From a virus: a stretch of 37,175 nt of DNA. A model generated the notes under the pieces. That model saw only the letters and a program-made list of their open reading frames with translations. It had not been told where the DNA came from and searched no databases. This document shows, one piece after another, positions 1-7,442 of the stretch (positions within the stretch are counted from its first letter, which is position 1; each line of letters starts with the position of its first letter). The stretch is from positions 1 through 37,175 of IMG/VR virus record IMGVR_UViG_3300048839_001283; one strand, given 5' to 3'. Position numbers and translations under genes: made by a program.

Positions 1-26
1 AGCAACGGGAGTACCCGCTGCCGCCG
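1..26 (+). pseudogene. Host alpha-L-arabinofuranosidase-like gene, segment left of the prophage
   Basis: Reading from base 3 gives QREYPLPP up to the target duplication. If the prophage and one CGCCG copy are removed, this frame continues directly as DYAREVKVALAG in the right flank. I therefore read it as the upstream part of the same host gene, cut off by the window edge. Only eight codons are visible, so identification depends wholly on the right-hand part. Confidence 0.6.
22..26. repeat. Target-site duplication, left copy (CGCCG)
   Basis: CGCCG here and at 36795-36799 form a direct repeat of exactly 5 bp, the Mu length. The bases on either side do not match between copies. It is the only junction I found that restores the host frame. 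Confidence 0.7.
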
Positions 27-37
27 TCATGCGGCGC

Positions 38-147
38 TCAATGTGAGATTCGCGCGCAATCGGTGAGAAACTGTGAGAAGCACTGAACTGGCTGGCACTT
101 GCGGGCGATTTCAATATGGGATTTCGCCCAAAGTCAAAATGGGATTT
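38..147 (+). promoter_or_regulatory. Left-end transposase-binding-site cluster
   Basis: Three related sites are visible: TCAATGTGAGATT (38-50), TCAATATGGGATTT (111-124) and TCAAAATGGGATTT (134-147). The last is identical, in inverted orientation, to the outermost site at the right end. Two GTGAGA copies lie between the first and second sites. Uneven spacing of several sites at the left end resembles the L1-L3 arrangement of Mu. Binding by the transposase encoded at 3527-5722 is inferred. Confidence 0.7.
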
Positions 148-186
148 CTGGCCGATTCACCACGTCGATAGACACCTGGAATGGCC

Positions 187-249
187 CTGGCGCTAGCGCC
201 AGAGGGGTTGAGCAACGCGCGCCGCGCGCGCAACGCGCGCGGCCTCTGG
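187..249. repeat. Nested GC-rich palindromes near the left end
   Basis: Bases 187-202 (CTGGCGCTAGCGCCAG) are a perfect 16-bp palindrome. Bases 221-230 (GCCGCGCGCG) pair perfectly with 234-243 across a 3-base loop. CCAGAGG (200-206) can pair with CCTCTGG (243-249), so the two structures compete. This is part of about 350 bases between the left end and the last early gene in which I see no convincing gene. It could end leftward transcription or shield the phage end; no U-run follows. Confidence 0.6.
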
Positions 250-359
250 GCCAGGGAATCTCGTGGTGACATAAACCATAACACCCCGTCGGACATGGGG
301 TTTCCTTCAGGGCCATACTCCAGACCAGGTTGTCGCCGGGGTTCAGGGGCCGGCACCCC

Positions 360-379
360 GCCACGCCTCCTAGCGTGGC
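360..379 (-). terminator. Hairpin directly after the early operon
   Basis: GCCACGC (360-366) and GCGTGGC (373-379) form a perfect 7-bp stem with a 6-base loop. It starts one base after the stop codon of the last leftward gene. A U-run is missing, so it is at best a weak or factor-assisted terminator, or an mRNA 3'-end stabiliser. Confidence 0.45.
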
Positions 380-380
380 A

Positions 381-773
381 TCAAAACAACCATCCTTGCT
401 GACCGACGCAGTCGGACGCCGACACAGATCGGCGGTCCTTCGACGCAGCGGCCAGGTGACTCAATCCCATGCGTGCCCGGAACTGCTGGTAGTCCGCGTG
501 GTCGGCGGCAGTCTCGGCCAGCCAGTACCCGCGGAAGTCGGCGACGATCCCGGCGCCGCTCGCACGGGCCTGATCGATGATCCTTCGAACGCCCCTCTTG
601 CGGCTCTCAGCGGAGCTTCCGACGCGGACCCCGAGCCAGCGAGCCAGGGCCAGGGCGGGAACTGGCCTCGGCTGCTGATGCGTCCGACGGCGAGTGCGAC
701 GGCGCAGGGCCTCGATCAGTCGATCGACCTGGGCGTCGAGCTCAGCCTGGTCAGATGGTCGGTTGCAGCTCAT
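381..773 (-). CDS. Putative winged-helix phage protein, last gene of the early operon
   Basis: A 130-residue protein with a charged helical N-terminus (about residues 10-35). A segment around residues 43-90 (LARWLGVRV..., SRKRGVRRII, then GIVADFRGYWLA) resembles a helix-turn-helix followed by a beta wing, as in many small phage wHTH proteins. The GYWLA segment would be the wing. The start ATG overlaps the end of the preceding GemA-like gene by 23 bases. Its position behind the transposition genes suggests a role in replication or early control. The family assignment is a pattern judgement only. Confidence 0.6.
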   Translation of the reverse strand: MSCNRPSDQAELDAQVDRLIEALRRRTRRRTHQQPRPVPALALARWLGVRVGSSAESRKRGVRRIIDQARASGAGIVADFRGYWLAETAADHADYQQFRARMGLSHLAAASKDRRSVSASDCVGQQGWLF

Positions 774-1281
774 GTTCGGCTGTCTCCGGTTCTCCGGTCC
801 ATTGCACGCCCAATCTCCGGCCCCACGCCTGGAGGCCGTTGATCAGCTTGTGCAACTCCTCCCTGGTCAGGTCGTCGAGTTTCGAGGTCCGTCCCGCCGT
901 GACGCGGGACATGATCCATCCGGCCAGGCCGGCTCCGTCTGGTTTCAGGTGACCTTCCAGCTCCAGCGTGTTGGCGATGCGCCGAGCAGTCCACCGGACG
1001 CGGTCCAGCTCGCGATCCTCAGTCCGCTGGAAGTGGCCGACAGGGAATCCGGACCCATGCGGCCCCCCGATCTGGACCTGCCCGCCACTCATCCGCTCGA
1101 CGACGGCCATGTAGTGGTCGAAGTCATCCTGAGTCAGCCGTGGCGACGTGCTGGTGATCCTGCCGTTGTGGATCGCGCGTCCACCCATCTGGTTTAGCAG
1201 CAACTGGCGATGCTCATCGCCCATGCCGGCTGCCTTCGCCGCTCGGACCGCGAGCTGCTTCTGGGCGTTGGTCCACGTCAC
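751..1281 (-). CDS. GemA-like (Mu gp16, DUF1018) protein
   Basis: The 176-residue product begins VTWTNAQKQLAVRAAKAAG and later has ELHKLINGLQAWGRRLG. Both ends resemble GemA-type proteins of Mu-like phages, which have an N-terminal helical segment and a C-terminal L..LI.GL..W motif. GemA is linked to modulation of host gene expression and DNA topology in Mu. I choose the GTG at 1281 because it overlaps the upstream stop (GTGA), like the other junctions in this operon. An ATG further upstream would overlap the preceding gene extensively. Confidence 0.6.
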   Translation of the reverse strand: MTWTNAQKQLAVRAAKAAGMGDEHRQLLLNQMGGRAIHNGRITSTSPRLTQDDFDHYMAVVERMSGGQVQIGGPHGSGFPVGHFQRTEDRELDRVRWTARRIANTLELEGHLKPDGAGLAGWIMSRVTAGRTSKLDDLTREELHKLINGLQAWGRRLGVQWTGEPETAEHELQPTI

Positions 1282-1472
1282 TGCGCAGCCTCCTCGATCA
1301 CTCGGATCGCTTCCCGCTGCTGAGCAGCCCACCTGCGCAGGTCCGCCACATCATCGGAGCGGTCCGGATCAACAGACAGGCCGCGAGCCCATCCGTTGAA
1401 GGCCGTCTCTGCCGTCATCAGAGCGGTGAGCACAGCCAGGGCCTGGTCTCGATCGAGCACGACCTGGTTCAT
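1278..1472 (-). CDS. Small helical phage protein, unknown function
   Basis: A 64-residue acidic, helix-rich protein (ALAVLTALMTAETAFNGWA then DLRRWAAQQREAIRVIEEA). There are no cysteines and no membrane segment. Its ATG overlaps the ASCH gene's stop codon (ATGA), and its own stop overlaps the GTG of the GemA-like gene. It is evidently a member of the early operon. I do not recognise a family. Confidence 0.6.
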   Translation of the reverse strand: MNQVVLDRDQALAVLTALMTAETAFNGWARGLSVDPDRSDDVADLRRWAAQQREAIRVIEEAAQ

Positions 1473-1960
1473 CGCTGTCCATCCGGCCTACTGGCCAACA
1501 TGCCAATCTCCGCGAGCAGTTCGTCAGGCGCCTCCCACAGGGCCTGGTGGCCGATGCCGGGAACCGGCTTCGCCAGCGGCTTGACGTTGCTCAGAACCCA
1601 GCAAGACGGTCCGAACGCGAAGAGCGGATCGATTGACCTGACGTTGTTGCGTGGATCCCGAGCGTCGAAGATGCACTCCAGGACGGCCGTGGCGACGAAG
1701 GCCCCCCGAGGCAGATCGTCGAACGGGGGCAGGCCACGCTCGGTCAGCGCTCGGGCCGCTCGGACGTTCTCCGGGAAGTTCGGATACGGTGGGTCGTTCG
1801 AGGCCAGTCTGACAACCTCGTCGTACAAGTCCCTCCGCTTGCCGGCGTGGATGACGATCTGCCCGCGATGCCGCGTCGTCCAGGTGCGGTTTTCGACGCG
1901 CTTGAGGCCCTGACAGATTGCCCAGGCCCACGGTTGTGCGATGGAGATGCACGGGATCAT
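1469..1960 (-). CDS. ASCH-domain protein
   Basis: The 163-residue protein starts MIPCISIAQPWAWAICQGLK, followed by KRVENRTWTTRHRGQIVIHAGK. This S..QPWAWAI..G.K.VENR.W..R.RG...IHAGK pattern is the hallmark of ASCH domains, a PUA-like fold thought to bind RNA or modified nucleotides. Near the C-terminus, FGPSCWVLSNVKPL fits the later ASCH strands. The start at 1960 gives an ATGA overlap with the previous gene; a longer upstream reading would overlap that gene and lacks family similarity. Its location beside the transposase genes suggests an RNA-linked or modified-base-linked role in early infection, which is inference. Confidence 0.85.
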   Translation of the reverse strand: MIPCISIAQPWAWAICQGLKRVENRTWTTRHRGQIVIHAGKRRDLYDEVVRLASNDPPYPNFPENVRAARALTERGLPPFDDLPRGAFVATAVLECIFDARDPRNNVRSIDPLFAFGPSCWVLSNVKPLAKPVPGIGHQALWEAPDELLAEIGMLASRPDGQR

Positions 1961-2334
1961 GCGATGCCCTCCCGATGGCAGCGTCTCAACGCGGCGAACG
2001 TCGCTTCTTCCATCTCGGCCGTCACGATGGCGTGATGGCGGCGGGCCAACAGTCGATCGACCAGGTTGGCGGCGGCGGCGCGGTCGGTGAACCGCCATCT
2101 ACGATCGAGCCCGCAAAACCCCATGTTCCGCTCATTCGCCCGCCGCCGACCTCGATCGGTGGACAAGCTCACGATCACCTGCGTCAGTGCTGGGTCCAAA
2201 TAATCCCACTCATCCACGACCAGTCCGTGGATGACCGATCGATCATCCAACCGCCCCCAGTACTGGCGGGAGCGTCCATCATTGTGGACGCACGGCCAGG
2301 CACACCATGGGTAGTCGGTGGCGAAGAGGGTCAT
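1957..2334 (-). CDS. Conserved-looking phage protein, unknown function
   Basis: A 125-residue protein beginning MTLFATDYPWCAWPCVHNDG and containing GLVVDEWDYLDPALTQVIVSL. A helical C-terminal half includes AANLVDRLLARRHHAIVTAEM. I chose the ATG at 2334 because it overlaps the MuB-like gene's stop (ATGA); the open frame upstream of it shows no protein-like composition. It is rich in Trp and Arg and has no obvious enzymatic motif. It sits between the transposition ATPase and the ASCH gene. Confidence 0.65.
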   Translation of the reverse strand: MTLFATDYPWCAWPCVHNDGRSRQYWGRLDDRSVIHGLVVDEWDYLDPALTQVIVSLSTDRGRRRANERNMGFCGLDRRWRFTDRAAAANLVDRLLARRHHAIVTAEMEEATFAALRRCHREGIA

Positions 2335-3530
2335 GCTGTCATTGCCTTCACCACCTGGTCCGCCAGGCGGCGATCGATCTGGTCGTTCCACTCGCTGCCG
2401 GCACACTGCCTCAGCACCTTCGTCACGAGTGCCGCGTCGATGGCGCCCTTGCAGATCCTCGCGGCGACGAAGATCAGCCGCGACACGGTCCGCAGTCCGC
2501 CGAATCCGAGCACGTTGGCGACGCGGGCCAGCAGCTCCGCCGCGTCGTCGGTGAGCCGAACCTTGTCCGATTCGAAAACACGGCGGATCTCGTCCACGCT
2601 GTGCAGCAACTTGCCGCGCTTGCGGCCCCCGGAGCCCCCGCCCCCAGAGCCGCCAATGTCGGCATGGCCGTCCAGGACGTCGTAACGCAGGGCGATCCGG
2701 CTGCTGAGCTGGCCGAAGAACTCGTGATCGTCGCTGGTCGCCTCCACGATCCGCCGCGTGCCCGCCAGGATGACCGGAATGTCGCAGGCGTCGTGCAGGT
2801 CGCGGACGAACTCCAGCGCCTCGGACGTGAGCTGGTGGGCCTCATCGATCATCAGCGGCCGGGCACTGCCGGTCAGGTGATCGATCAGCCGGGTCTGCAT
2901 CTCGTAGAGGCTTCCGCCCTTGAGGCGCAGATGACCGCAGAGCTGACGCGCCAGGCCGGTCGGCGTCCGCGTCGAGCGGAGCACGCGGACCAGGATCGCC
3001 TGGACGTACACCTTCGCGGCTGCCTGCAGCGTCATCGTCTTGCCACGGCCGGCGTCGCTGTAGATCAGTCCGATGCTCCGCATCTCGATGGCGTTGCGGA
3101 TCACCGCCATCATCCGCTTGGCGACCTCGGTCTCAACAAACCCGCTCGGCCGGGCGACCTCCTGGCTCTGCAGGTAGGTCTCCATGAACTGGTTGAGCCC
3201 GCGGGCGACACGCTCGATGTCGCCGACGTACTCGTCCAGCGATTCCGTTGCGAGGAACTGGCTGACGGTCGCCTGGCTGAAACCCCGGCCCATCATGCCG
3301 GCTACGGTCAGCAGGCTCAGGTTGTGCCGCTCCCGGAACTCCTGAAAGTCCTTCTGCACCTGCTGGATGTGCTGCCAGCTCAGCGTGCCGTCGGGCAGAA
3401 TCCTTGCCACGCGTTGCCTCCGTGCTGAAGCCATCAGTTCGCCCAGGGCGTCCTGTCGCTGAGGCGACAGGTGAGCCTGCGTTCCATCGCCGGGCGTGCT
3501 GAGCTTGATCTGGTGCTGTTCGCTGCTCAT
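2331..3530 (-). CDS. MuB-like AAA+ ATPase, transposition target protein
   Basis: A 399-residue protein. Residues about 55-115 look like a helix-turn-helix region (LLTVAGMMGRGFSQATVSQF). The Walker A motif is SDAGRGKT (158-165) and Walker B is LMIDEAH (226-232). A sensor-like VILAGT segment follows at about 253-258, then a C-terminal helical domain. This matches MuB and related transposition ATPases, which bind target DNA and activate the transposase. An odd feature is the Gly-Ser-rich stretch at about 293-302 (GGSGGGGSGG) ahead of a basic patch, probably a flexible linker. The gene overlaps the transposase stop by four bases. Confidence 0.92.
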   Translation of the reverse strand: MSSEQHQIKLSTPGDGTQAHLSPQRQDALGELMASARRQRVARILPDGTLSWQHIQQVQKDFQEFRERHNLSLLTVAGMMGRGFSQATVSQFLATESLDEYVGDIERVARGLNQFMETYLQSQEVARPSGFVETEVAKRMMAVIRNAIEMRSIGLIYSDAGRGKTMTLQAAAKVYVQAILVRVLRSTRTPTGLARQLCGHLRLKGGSLYEMQTRLIDHLTGSARPLMIDEAHQLTSEALEFVRDLHDACDIPVILAGTRRIVEATSDDHEFFGQLSSRIALRYDVLDGHADIGGSGGGGSGGRKRGKLLHSVDEIRRVFESDKVRLTDDAAELLARVANVLGFGGLRTVSRLIFVAARICKGAIDAALVTKVLRQCAGSEWNDQIDRRLADQVVKAMTA

Positions 3531-5722
3531 TTGAGGGCGTCCAGGATGTGCCCACCGGAAGCGTCGTCCGCAGCTTCGGTTGGGCGGCCAAGATCGAGCA
3601 CGTCCGTGTCGTCATCACCGTCGTCGCCGACGGCAGTGGTCAGGTTGAGCTGCAGGGGCTCGTCATCGTCGAAGTCGCGACGCGGCGCGATCGACGCCAG
3701 GGCCGCGATGCCGCCGCCGAACCCGCTGAGGTCCAGCGGTTCATGGTCCTCGCTGCCTGCTGCCTTGCGACGATCACGCTGCTTGCGAAGATCCTCCGAA
3801 GCGACTTCGAACATTGATGGAACGATCTTCGTCGGCAGGTCGTGGGCGGGCGTAGGCTGATCCGCCCGATCCTGGCGGAGCGTCTGCGCGTAAGCCTCCT
3901 CGGCCGACATGAACTCATGGGCGCGCAGCTTCCGCCGGACCTTCACCGCGTTCTGGTAGCGCCGCTTCTCGGCGATCGCCTCGCGCAGCTCGGACTCATC
4001 GTGAGCCGAAACATGGTTGGCCGGCGCCTCGCACACGAACGAGCCGTCCATCCGCAGCACGCGGACACGGCTCAGATCGCGGGGGTCGTAGCAAACCAGG
4101 ACTTCCTGGCCGGGCACGGTGTTGCCCTTGAGATCCTTGCCCGGCTTGAGCGGGCGCAGCTCGGGAGCGGTCGCCCCATAGCTGCGCTTGACGCCGGCGA
4201 TGATGATGCTCACGCCGTTGCGATGGAGCGTGACCGGCTTGTGCCAGTGCTGCAGCAGCAGGTCCAGCGTGTGGGGCGGCGGCAGCGCCCGGCGGCGCTG
4301 CAGGTTGGTCGTCAGGTACTCGTCCGGGCTGAGGCCGTCGAGCTGCTCGACCAGGTGGTCGCTGTCCCGCTCGGCCGGCGGCATCGCGTTGCGGCCCTTG
4401 ATCCAGTCGGCCAACCTGGAGAACACATGATCGAACGTCGGGATCTCGATCGCCTTGTCGAGCACCTGCTGGAGCAGCTCCGGCTTGTCGCCGGGGTTGC
4501 GGCCGCAGTAGGTGGCGAAGCTCTGGTCGAACGACTCGACAGTGTCGAAGAACCGCTCGATCCGTGCCTTGCCGTTGGGGTTGTAGGCCAGGCTGAAATG
4601 CGGCTCGACGCCGCAGCCGCGGAACAGTCCGCCGGCGATCTCGACATCGACGCTCATGGTCTGCCGCCGTCGCCGCTGCTGCTTTGTGGATCCATGAAAC
4701 ACGTAAGCCGAGTAGTCCTTACCGTTGTCCACCCAGACATGGTCCGGCCCGCCCGCGTTGACGGGGTCCAGCAGGCCGTGGCGGAACGCGGCAAGGATGG
4801 TCGAGCTGGTCGGCTTGGGCGCCAGCGTCCAGCCGACGACGCGGCGCGAACGCCAGTCCAGCCAGGCCGTCAGCCATGGACGCAGAAGTTTCTTCCGGGG
4901 TCCCCACGTGCACCACAGGTTCATCTGGCGATGGTCACCGACCCAGCACTCGCCGGCTGCCCACTTCTCGCGGTGCTGCTCGATGAACGGGGCAAACTGC
5001 CTGCGGAACGCATCCGGTTCCCGGTTCGCCGCCATGATGTGCGGCGGCAGATGCTGGGGCATCTGCCGGCGGACCTGGTCGTAACTCGGCCAGTGCCAGT
5101 TGTGCTGGCGAGCCATGTCGCGGACCAGCCGCCACGCCTGACGGAGCGGCATCCGCTGATCGCTCGCCAGCAGATCCTTGAGGGCGTCCCACGCCGCCGG
5201 GTCGGCCTCACCGTTGCGGCGTCCGCCGCGCGAGTCGGCCAACAGCAGCAAATCCTTTGGGCCCCCGTAAACCTTGTCCCAGCGCAGCAGCGTCGAGCGA
5301 CTGATCGTGATGACACCGGCGAAGCGCTGCTGCAGTTCGCCGACCAGGTCGGGCAGCCAGTCCCGCATCAGGCCGGGCCGGGCTTCGCGGGCCTGCCGCA
5401 GGGCGACCACGCAGTCGCGCCGCGCGTACATCGCCGCCTGCTGCGCCTTGGTCAGGTGGGACACGTCCGGCTCACGGTTGGCGATGCCGATGGCCCCGCG
5501 AGCCAGGCCAGGGTGATAGGCGCGGGCGATGTACCACTGCGGGCGTCCACCCTCAGGTGAGCGCATCATCGCCGCCAGTTGCTTGTGCTGAATCTGATCG
5601 CAAAGCCGCCGCAGATGCCCCTGCGACATCGACAGCACCTGGGCGACCTCGGCAAGGTCCGCGAAGTGCTGCAGGTCCGCCACCGGCGGGCCGTCAGGTT
5701 GTCGCAACGCGAGGGGCATCAC
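3527..5722 (-). CDS. MuA-like DDE transposase (integrase core)
   Basis: The 731-residue protein has N-terminal helix-turn-helix-like DNA-binding segments (residues about 20-60 and 115-225). An rve-type catalytic core follows, with D263 in GDHRQMNLW, D332 in VWVDNGKDY and E389 in NPNGKARIERFF. A beta-barrel-like segment and a charged tail follow the core, as in MuA. It should bind the end repeats described at both borders, pair them and carry out strand transfer, leaving a 5-bp duplication. Length and domain order are normal for the family. The start overlaps the small membrane protein's stop. It is translationally coupled to its ATPase partner. Confidence 0.95.
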   Translation of the reverse strand: MMPLALRQPDGPPVADLQHFADLAEVAQVLSMSQGHLRRLCDQIQHKQLAAMMRSPEGGRPQWYIARAYHPGLARGAIGIANREPDVSHLTKAQQAAMYARRDCVVALRQAREARPGLMRDWLPDLVGELQQRFAGVITISRSTLLRWDKVYGGPKDLLLLADSRGGRRNGEADPAAWDALKDLLASDQRMPLRQAWRLVRDMARQHNWHWPSYDQVRRQMPQHLPPHIMAANREPDAFRRQFAPFIEQHREKWAAGECWVGDHRQMNLWCTWGPRKKLLRPWLTAWLDWRSRRVVGWTLAPKPTSSTILAAFRHGLLDPVNAGGPDHVWVDNGKDYSAYVFHGSTKQQRRRRQTMSVDVEIAGGLFRGCGVEPHFSLAYNPNGKARIERFFDTVESFDQSFATYCGRNPGDKPELLQQVLDKAIEIPTFDHVFSRLADWIKGRNAMPPAERDSDHLVEQLDGLSPDEYLTTNLQRRRALPPPHTLDLLLQHWHKPVTLHRNGVSIIIAGVKRSYGATAPELRPLKPGKDLKGNTVPGQEVLVCYDPRDLSRVRVLRMDGSFVCEAPANHVSAHDESELREAIAEKRRYQNAVKVRRKLRAHEFMSAEEAYAQTLRQDRADQPTPAHDLPTKIVPSMFEVASEDLRKQRDRRKAAGSEDHEPLDLSGFGGGIAALASIAPRRDFDDDEPLQLNLTTAVGDDGDDDTDVLDLGRPTEAADDASGGHILDALK

Positions 5723-5916
5723 TTCTCCTGGTCAGACCTCTGCCCGAGATCCCATGATCGCCGGTAGCTGCCCTGCCCGGTCATGACAACGGGACCGCGA
5801 CGGGACTGAGGGCGACGCGCCCACCAGTCGGCGAGATGCACGACCGCGATCGTCAACCATGTGCCAACGAGGGCGCCCATCAGCAGTCCGATCACGGCCA
5901 GGTGTGCGTTGCTCAT
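5719..5916 (-). CDS. Small single-pass membrane protein
   Basis: A 65-residue protein with one hydrophobic segment (about residues 6-28, AVIGLLMGALVGTWLTIAVV) and a basic C-terminal tail containing RRPQSRRG. Its start and stop both overlap neighbouring genes by four bases, so it is a true operon member. A membrane protein directly ahead of the transposase is unusual. It could be a superinfection-exclusion or host-modulating protein, but nothing in the sequence proves that. Confidence 0.7.
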   Translation of the reverse strand: MSNAHLAVIGLLMGALVGTWLTIAVVHLADWWARRPQSRRGPVVMTGQGSYRRSWDLGQRSDQEK

Positions 5917-6257
5917 GCCTGTGCCACCCCCGCGGCTTCAGGATGCCGCTGCAAGAACCGCTCGACCGCCCGTGCCTGCCTCACGAACCCCGGCCCGCTC
6001 AGCAGGACGCCCAGCGGCCGGCCAGCTTCGGTCGATGCTTCCAGCCAGTGCATCACGTGATTGCAGTGGTCGCAGTAGAGCGACCGCACCACCACGTGCG
6101 ACTCGTGATCCTCCGACCAGACAGGATCGCCCGTGACGACGCTGCCGCCGGCGAAGACCTTGCCGCACACGCCGCACTGGCAACGCTCGCTGCTCGGCTT
6201 CGCCTGGCAGTCCACCTGCGGCACGGTCGTCAGAGGCGCTGTGCGCAGAGCCGTCAT
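5913..6257 (-). CDS. Zinc-ribbon protein, unknown function
   Basis: A 114-residue protein with CQCGVCGKVF (about residues 26-35) and YCDHCNHVMHW (about 61-71). Two CxxC pairs about 35 residues apart are typical of a zinc ribbon. The C-terminal part is helical (FVRQARAVERFLQRHPEAA). It starts inside the stop of the preceding zinc-ribbon gene (ATGA). Nucleic-acid binding or protein contact is likely from the fold; the target is unknown. Confidence 0.7.
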   Translation of the reverse strand: MTALRTAPLTTVPQVDCQAKPSSERCQCGVCGKVFAGGSVVTGDPVWSEDHESHVVVRSLYCDHCNHVMHWLEASTEAGRPLGVLLSGPGFVRQARAVERFLQRHPEAAGVAQA

Positions 6258-7093
6258 GAACCACCCCCGATCTGCACCTGCTGGAGGACTCGACCGTCGG
6301 CGTCCGCCAGCGTCAGTTGCCGGCCGATCACGCCGACCATCAGCGACTTCGTCGCGGCCGGCAGTGCAATCCGTAAGAACGGCGACGACTCGCAGACATG
6401 GCCAGCTCCACCGGCCGCATCAGCCACGGCATCGGCGACCGTCGCCTCCTGTCTGGGTTTCGGCTGCGCCTGCCGGCGGGGCTTGTCGCCATCGACCTGC
6501 GGCCGGCGTCCGCGCAGCGGCTGATCAGCCTGCTGACCGACCCATGCGGCGAGATCCTCGGGCTTGCCAGCGCGGGTCCATCGCCAGTAGTGGCCATGGC
6601 ACAGGCCGCGAGCCTGCGCTTCGTTGTTGCAGCCATCCACCATGCAGCCGATTGGCTGTGTCCGCTGCTTCGGCATGTCCGTCCGCTCCTTCCCTCGTTC
6701 GCGATTCGCCGTCACGATCCTGTTCCAACGCGGTTTCGCCTGGATCGCCTTCTCCTGTTTCCAGTCCGGCGCCGTGGTCACGTCCACCGGCGGATGATCG
6801 ATCCATGCCTCCCCATCGCCGCCGCGAACCACCGTCCGCCGCCAGTCGCACTCCAGGCAGCTCGCCGTCACGCTCATGCCTGTCGTTTCCCGGCTGGTCG
6901 TGGATCCGCAGACCGGGCAGCGGAGGCGATGGCCCATGTCGGCGATCACGGTGGGAGCCGGATGAGGAGGATTCGCCACAGAGGACACAGAGAGCACAGA
7001 GGAAGAAACAGGAGTGCCCGGCGCGGTGGCCTTCTCCGGCATCCCAGTCTTCATCTCTGTGTTCTCGGTGCTCTCTGTGGCCAACGTCTGCAT
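6254..7093 (-). CDS. Two-part zinc-binding protein with repeat-encoded N-terminus and internal start
   Basis: The full frame encodes 279 residues. Residues about 58-85 hold RCPVCG...CLECDW, a zinc ribbon. Residues about 149-172 hold CMVDGCNNEAQARGLCHGHY, a Cys/His cluster seen in many phage HNH-like or DNA-binding proteins. Two CACAGAG-type repeats encode most of residues 4-14 (LATESTENTEM) and 30-41 (SSSVLSVSSVAN), so they interrupt or extend the original N-terminus. The ATG at 6676 is preceded by a strong GGAAGGAG site, 9 bases away, and would give a separate 140-residue product. I cannot tell whether the gene makes one protein, two, or only the shorter one. Confidence 0.65.
   Translation of the reverse strand: MQTLATESTENTEMKTGMPEKATAPGTPVSSSVLSVSSVANPPHPAPTVIADMGHRLRCPVCGSTTSRETTGMSVTASCLECDWRRTVVRGGDGEAWIDHPPVDVTTAPDWKQEKAIQAKPRWNRIVTANRERGKERTDMPKQRTQPIGCMVDGCNNEAQARGLCHGHYWRWTRAGKPEDLAAWVGQQADQPLRGRRPQVDGDKPRRQAQPKPRQEATVADAVADAAGGAGHVCESSPFLRIALPAATKSLMVGVIGRQLTLADADGRVLQQVQIGGGS
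6974..7083. repeat. CACAGAG-type repeat pair A/B, inverted
   Basis: Copy A (about 6975-7003) reads GCCACAGAGGACACAGAGAG then CACAGAGG. Copy B (about 7052-7083) is the same motif on the other strand. The arms are imperfect and about 50 bases apart, so RNA or single-stranded DNA could form a long hairpin. The pair lies inside the coding region of the zinc-binding protein and keeps its frame open. It resembles a small REP or MITE-like element. Confidence 0.8.
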
Positions 7094-7094
7094 C

Positions 7095-7442
7095 TCAGTT
7101 CCATCCCCCCTTGCACTCCATGCGGTCCAGCACGCCGTTCCAGCGTGTTAGTTGCCGCTCAGCCCGCAAGATCGCATGCGACGCCAGGTCGGCCAGTTCC
7201 ATTGCCTGTCGCTGGGCCAGCAGCACGATCTCCCGCGGCGTCCGCAACCCGCCCGACTGCGACCAGATCACGGCCGTCCGCTCCGCGTCCATCAAACCAG
7301 CCAGGTCCGGCTGATCCACCCCGCCGCGAATTTGCAGCCTCGGCATGTCACCCAGAGCCAGGTCCGGTTCCGGGGCCGGGGCCGGGGCCTTGTCGGCCCA
7401 CTGGCCGCTGACGAGGATCTCGAACAGGGGCTGCTTGATCAT
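7095..7442 (-). CDS. Phage protein of unknown function
   Basis: A 115-residue protein beginning MIKQPLFEILVSGQWADK. It has an Ala/Pro-rich stretch (residues about 18-28), then helices including REIVLLAQRQAMELADLAS and ERQLTRWNGVLDRMECKGG. The ATG at 7442 overlaps the stop of the gene before it (ATGA) and follows a GGGGTGA-like ribosome site. Longer upstream readings overlap that gene and look like shadow sequence. I recognise no family. Confidence 0.65.
   Translation of the reverse strand: MIKQPLFEILVSGQWADKAPAPAPEPDLALGDMPRLQIRGGVDQPDLAGLMDAERTAVIWSQSGGLRTPREIVLLAQRQAMELADLASHAILRAERQLTRWNGVLDRMECKGGWN

Noticed and set aside
3842-5560. Long plus-strand open frame of 572 codons
   Set aside because: It is the antisense shadow of the transposase gene, whose catalytic residues are clear on the other strand.
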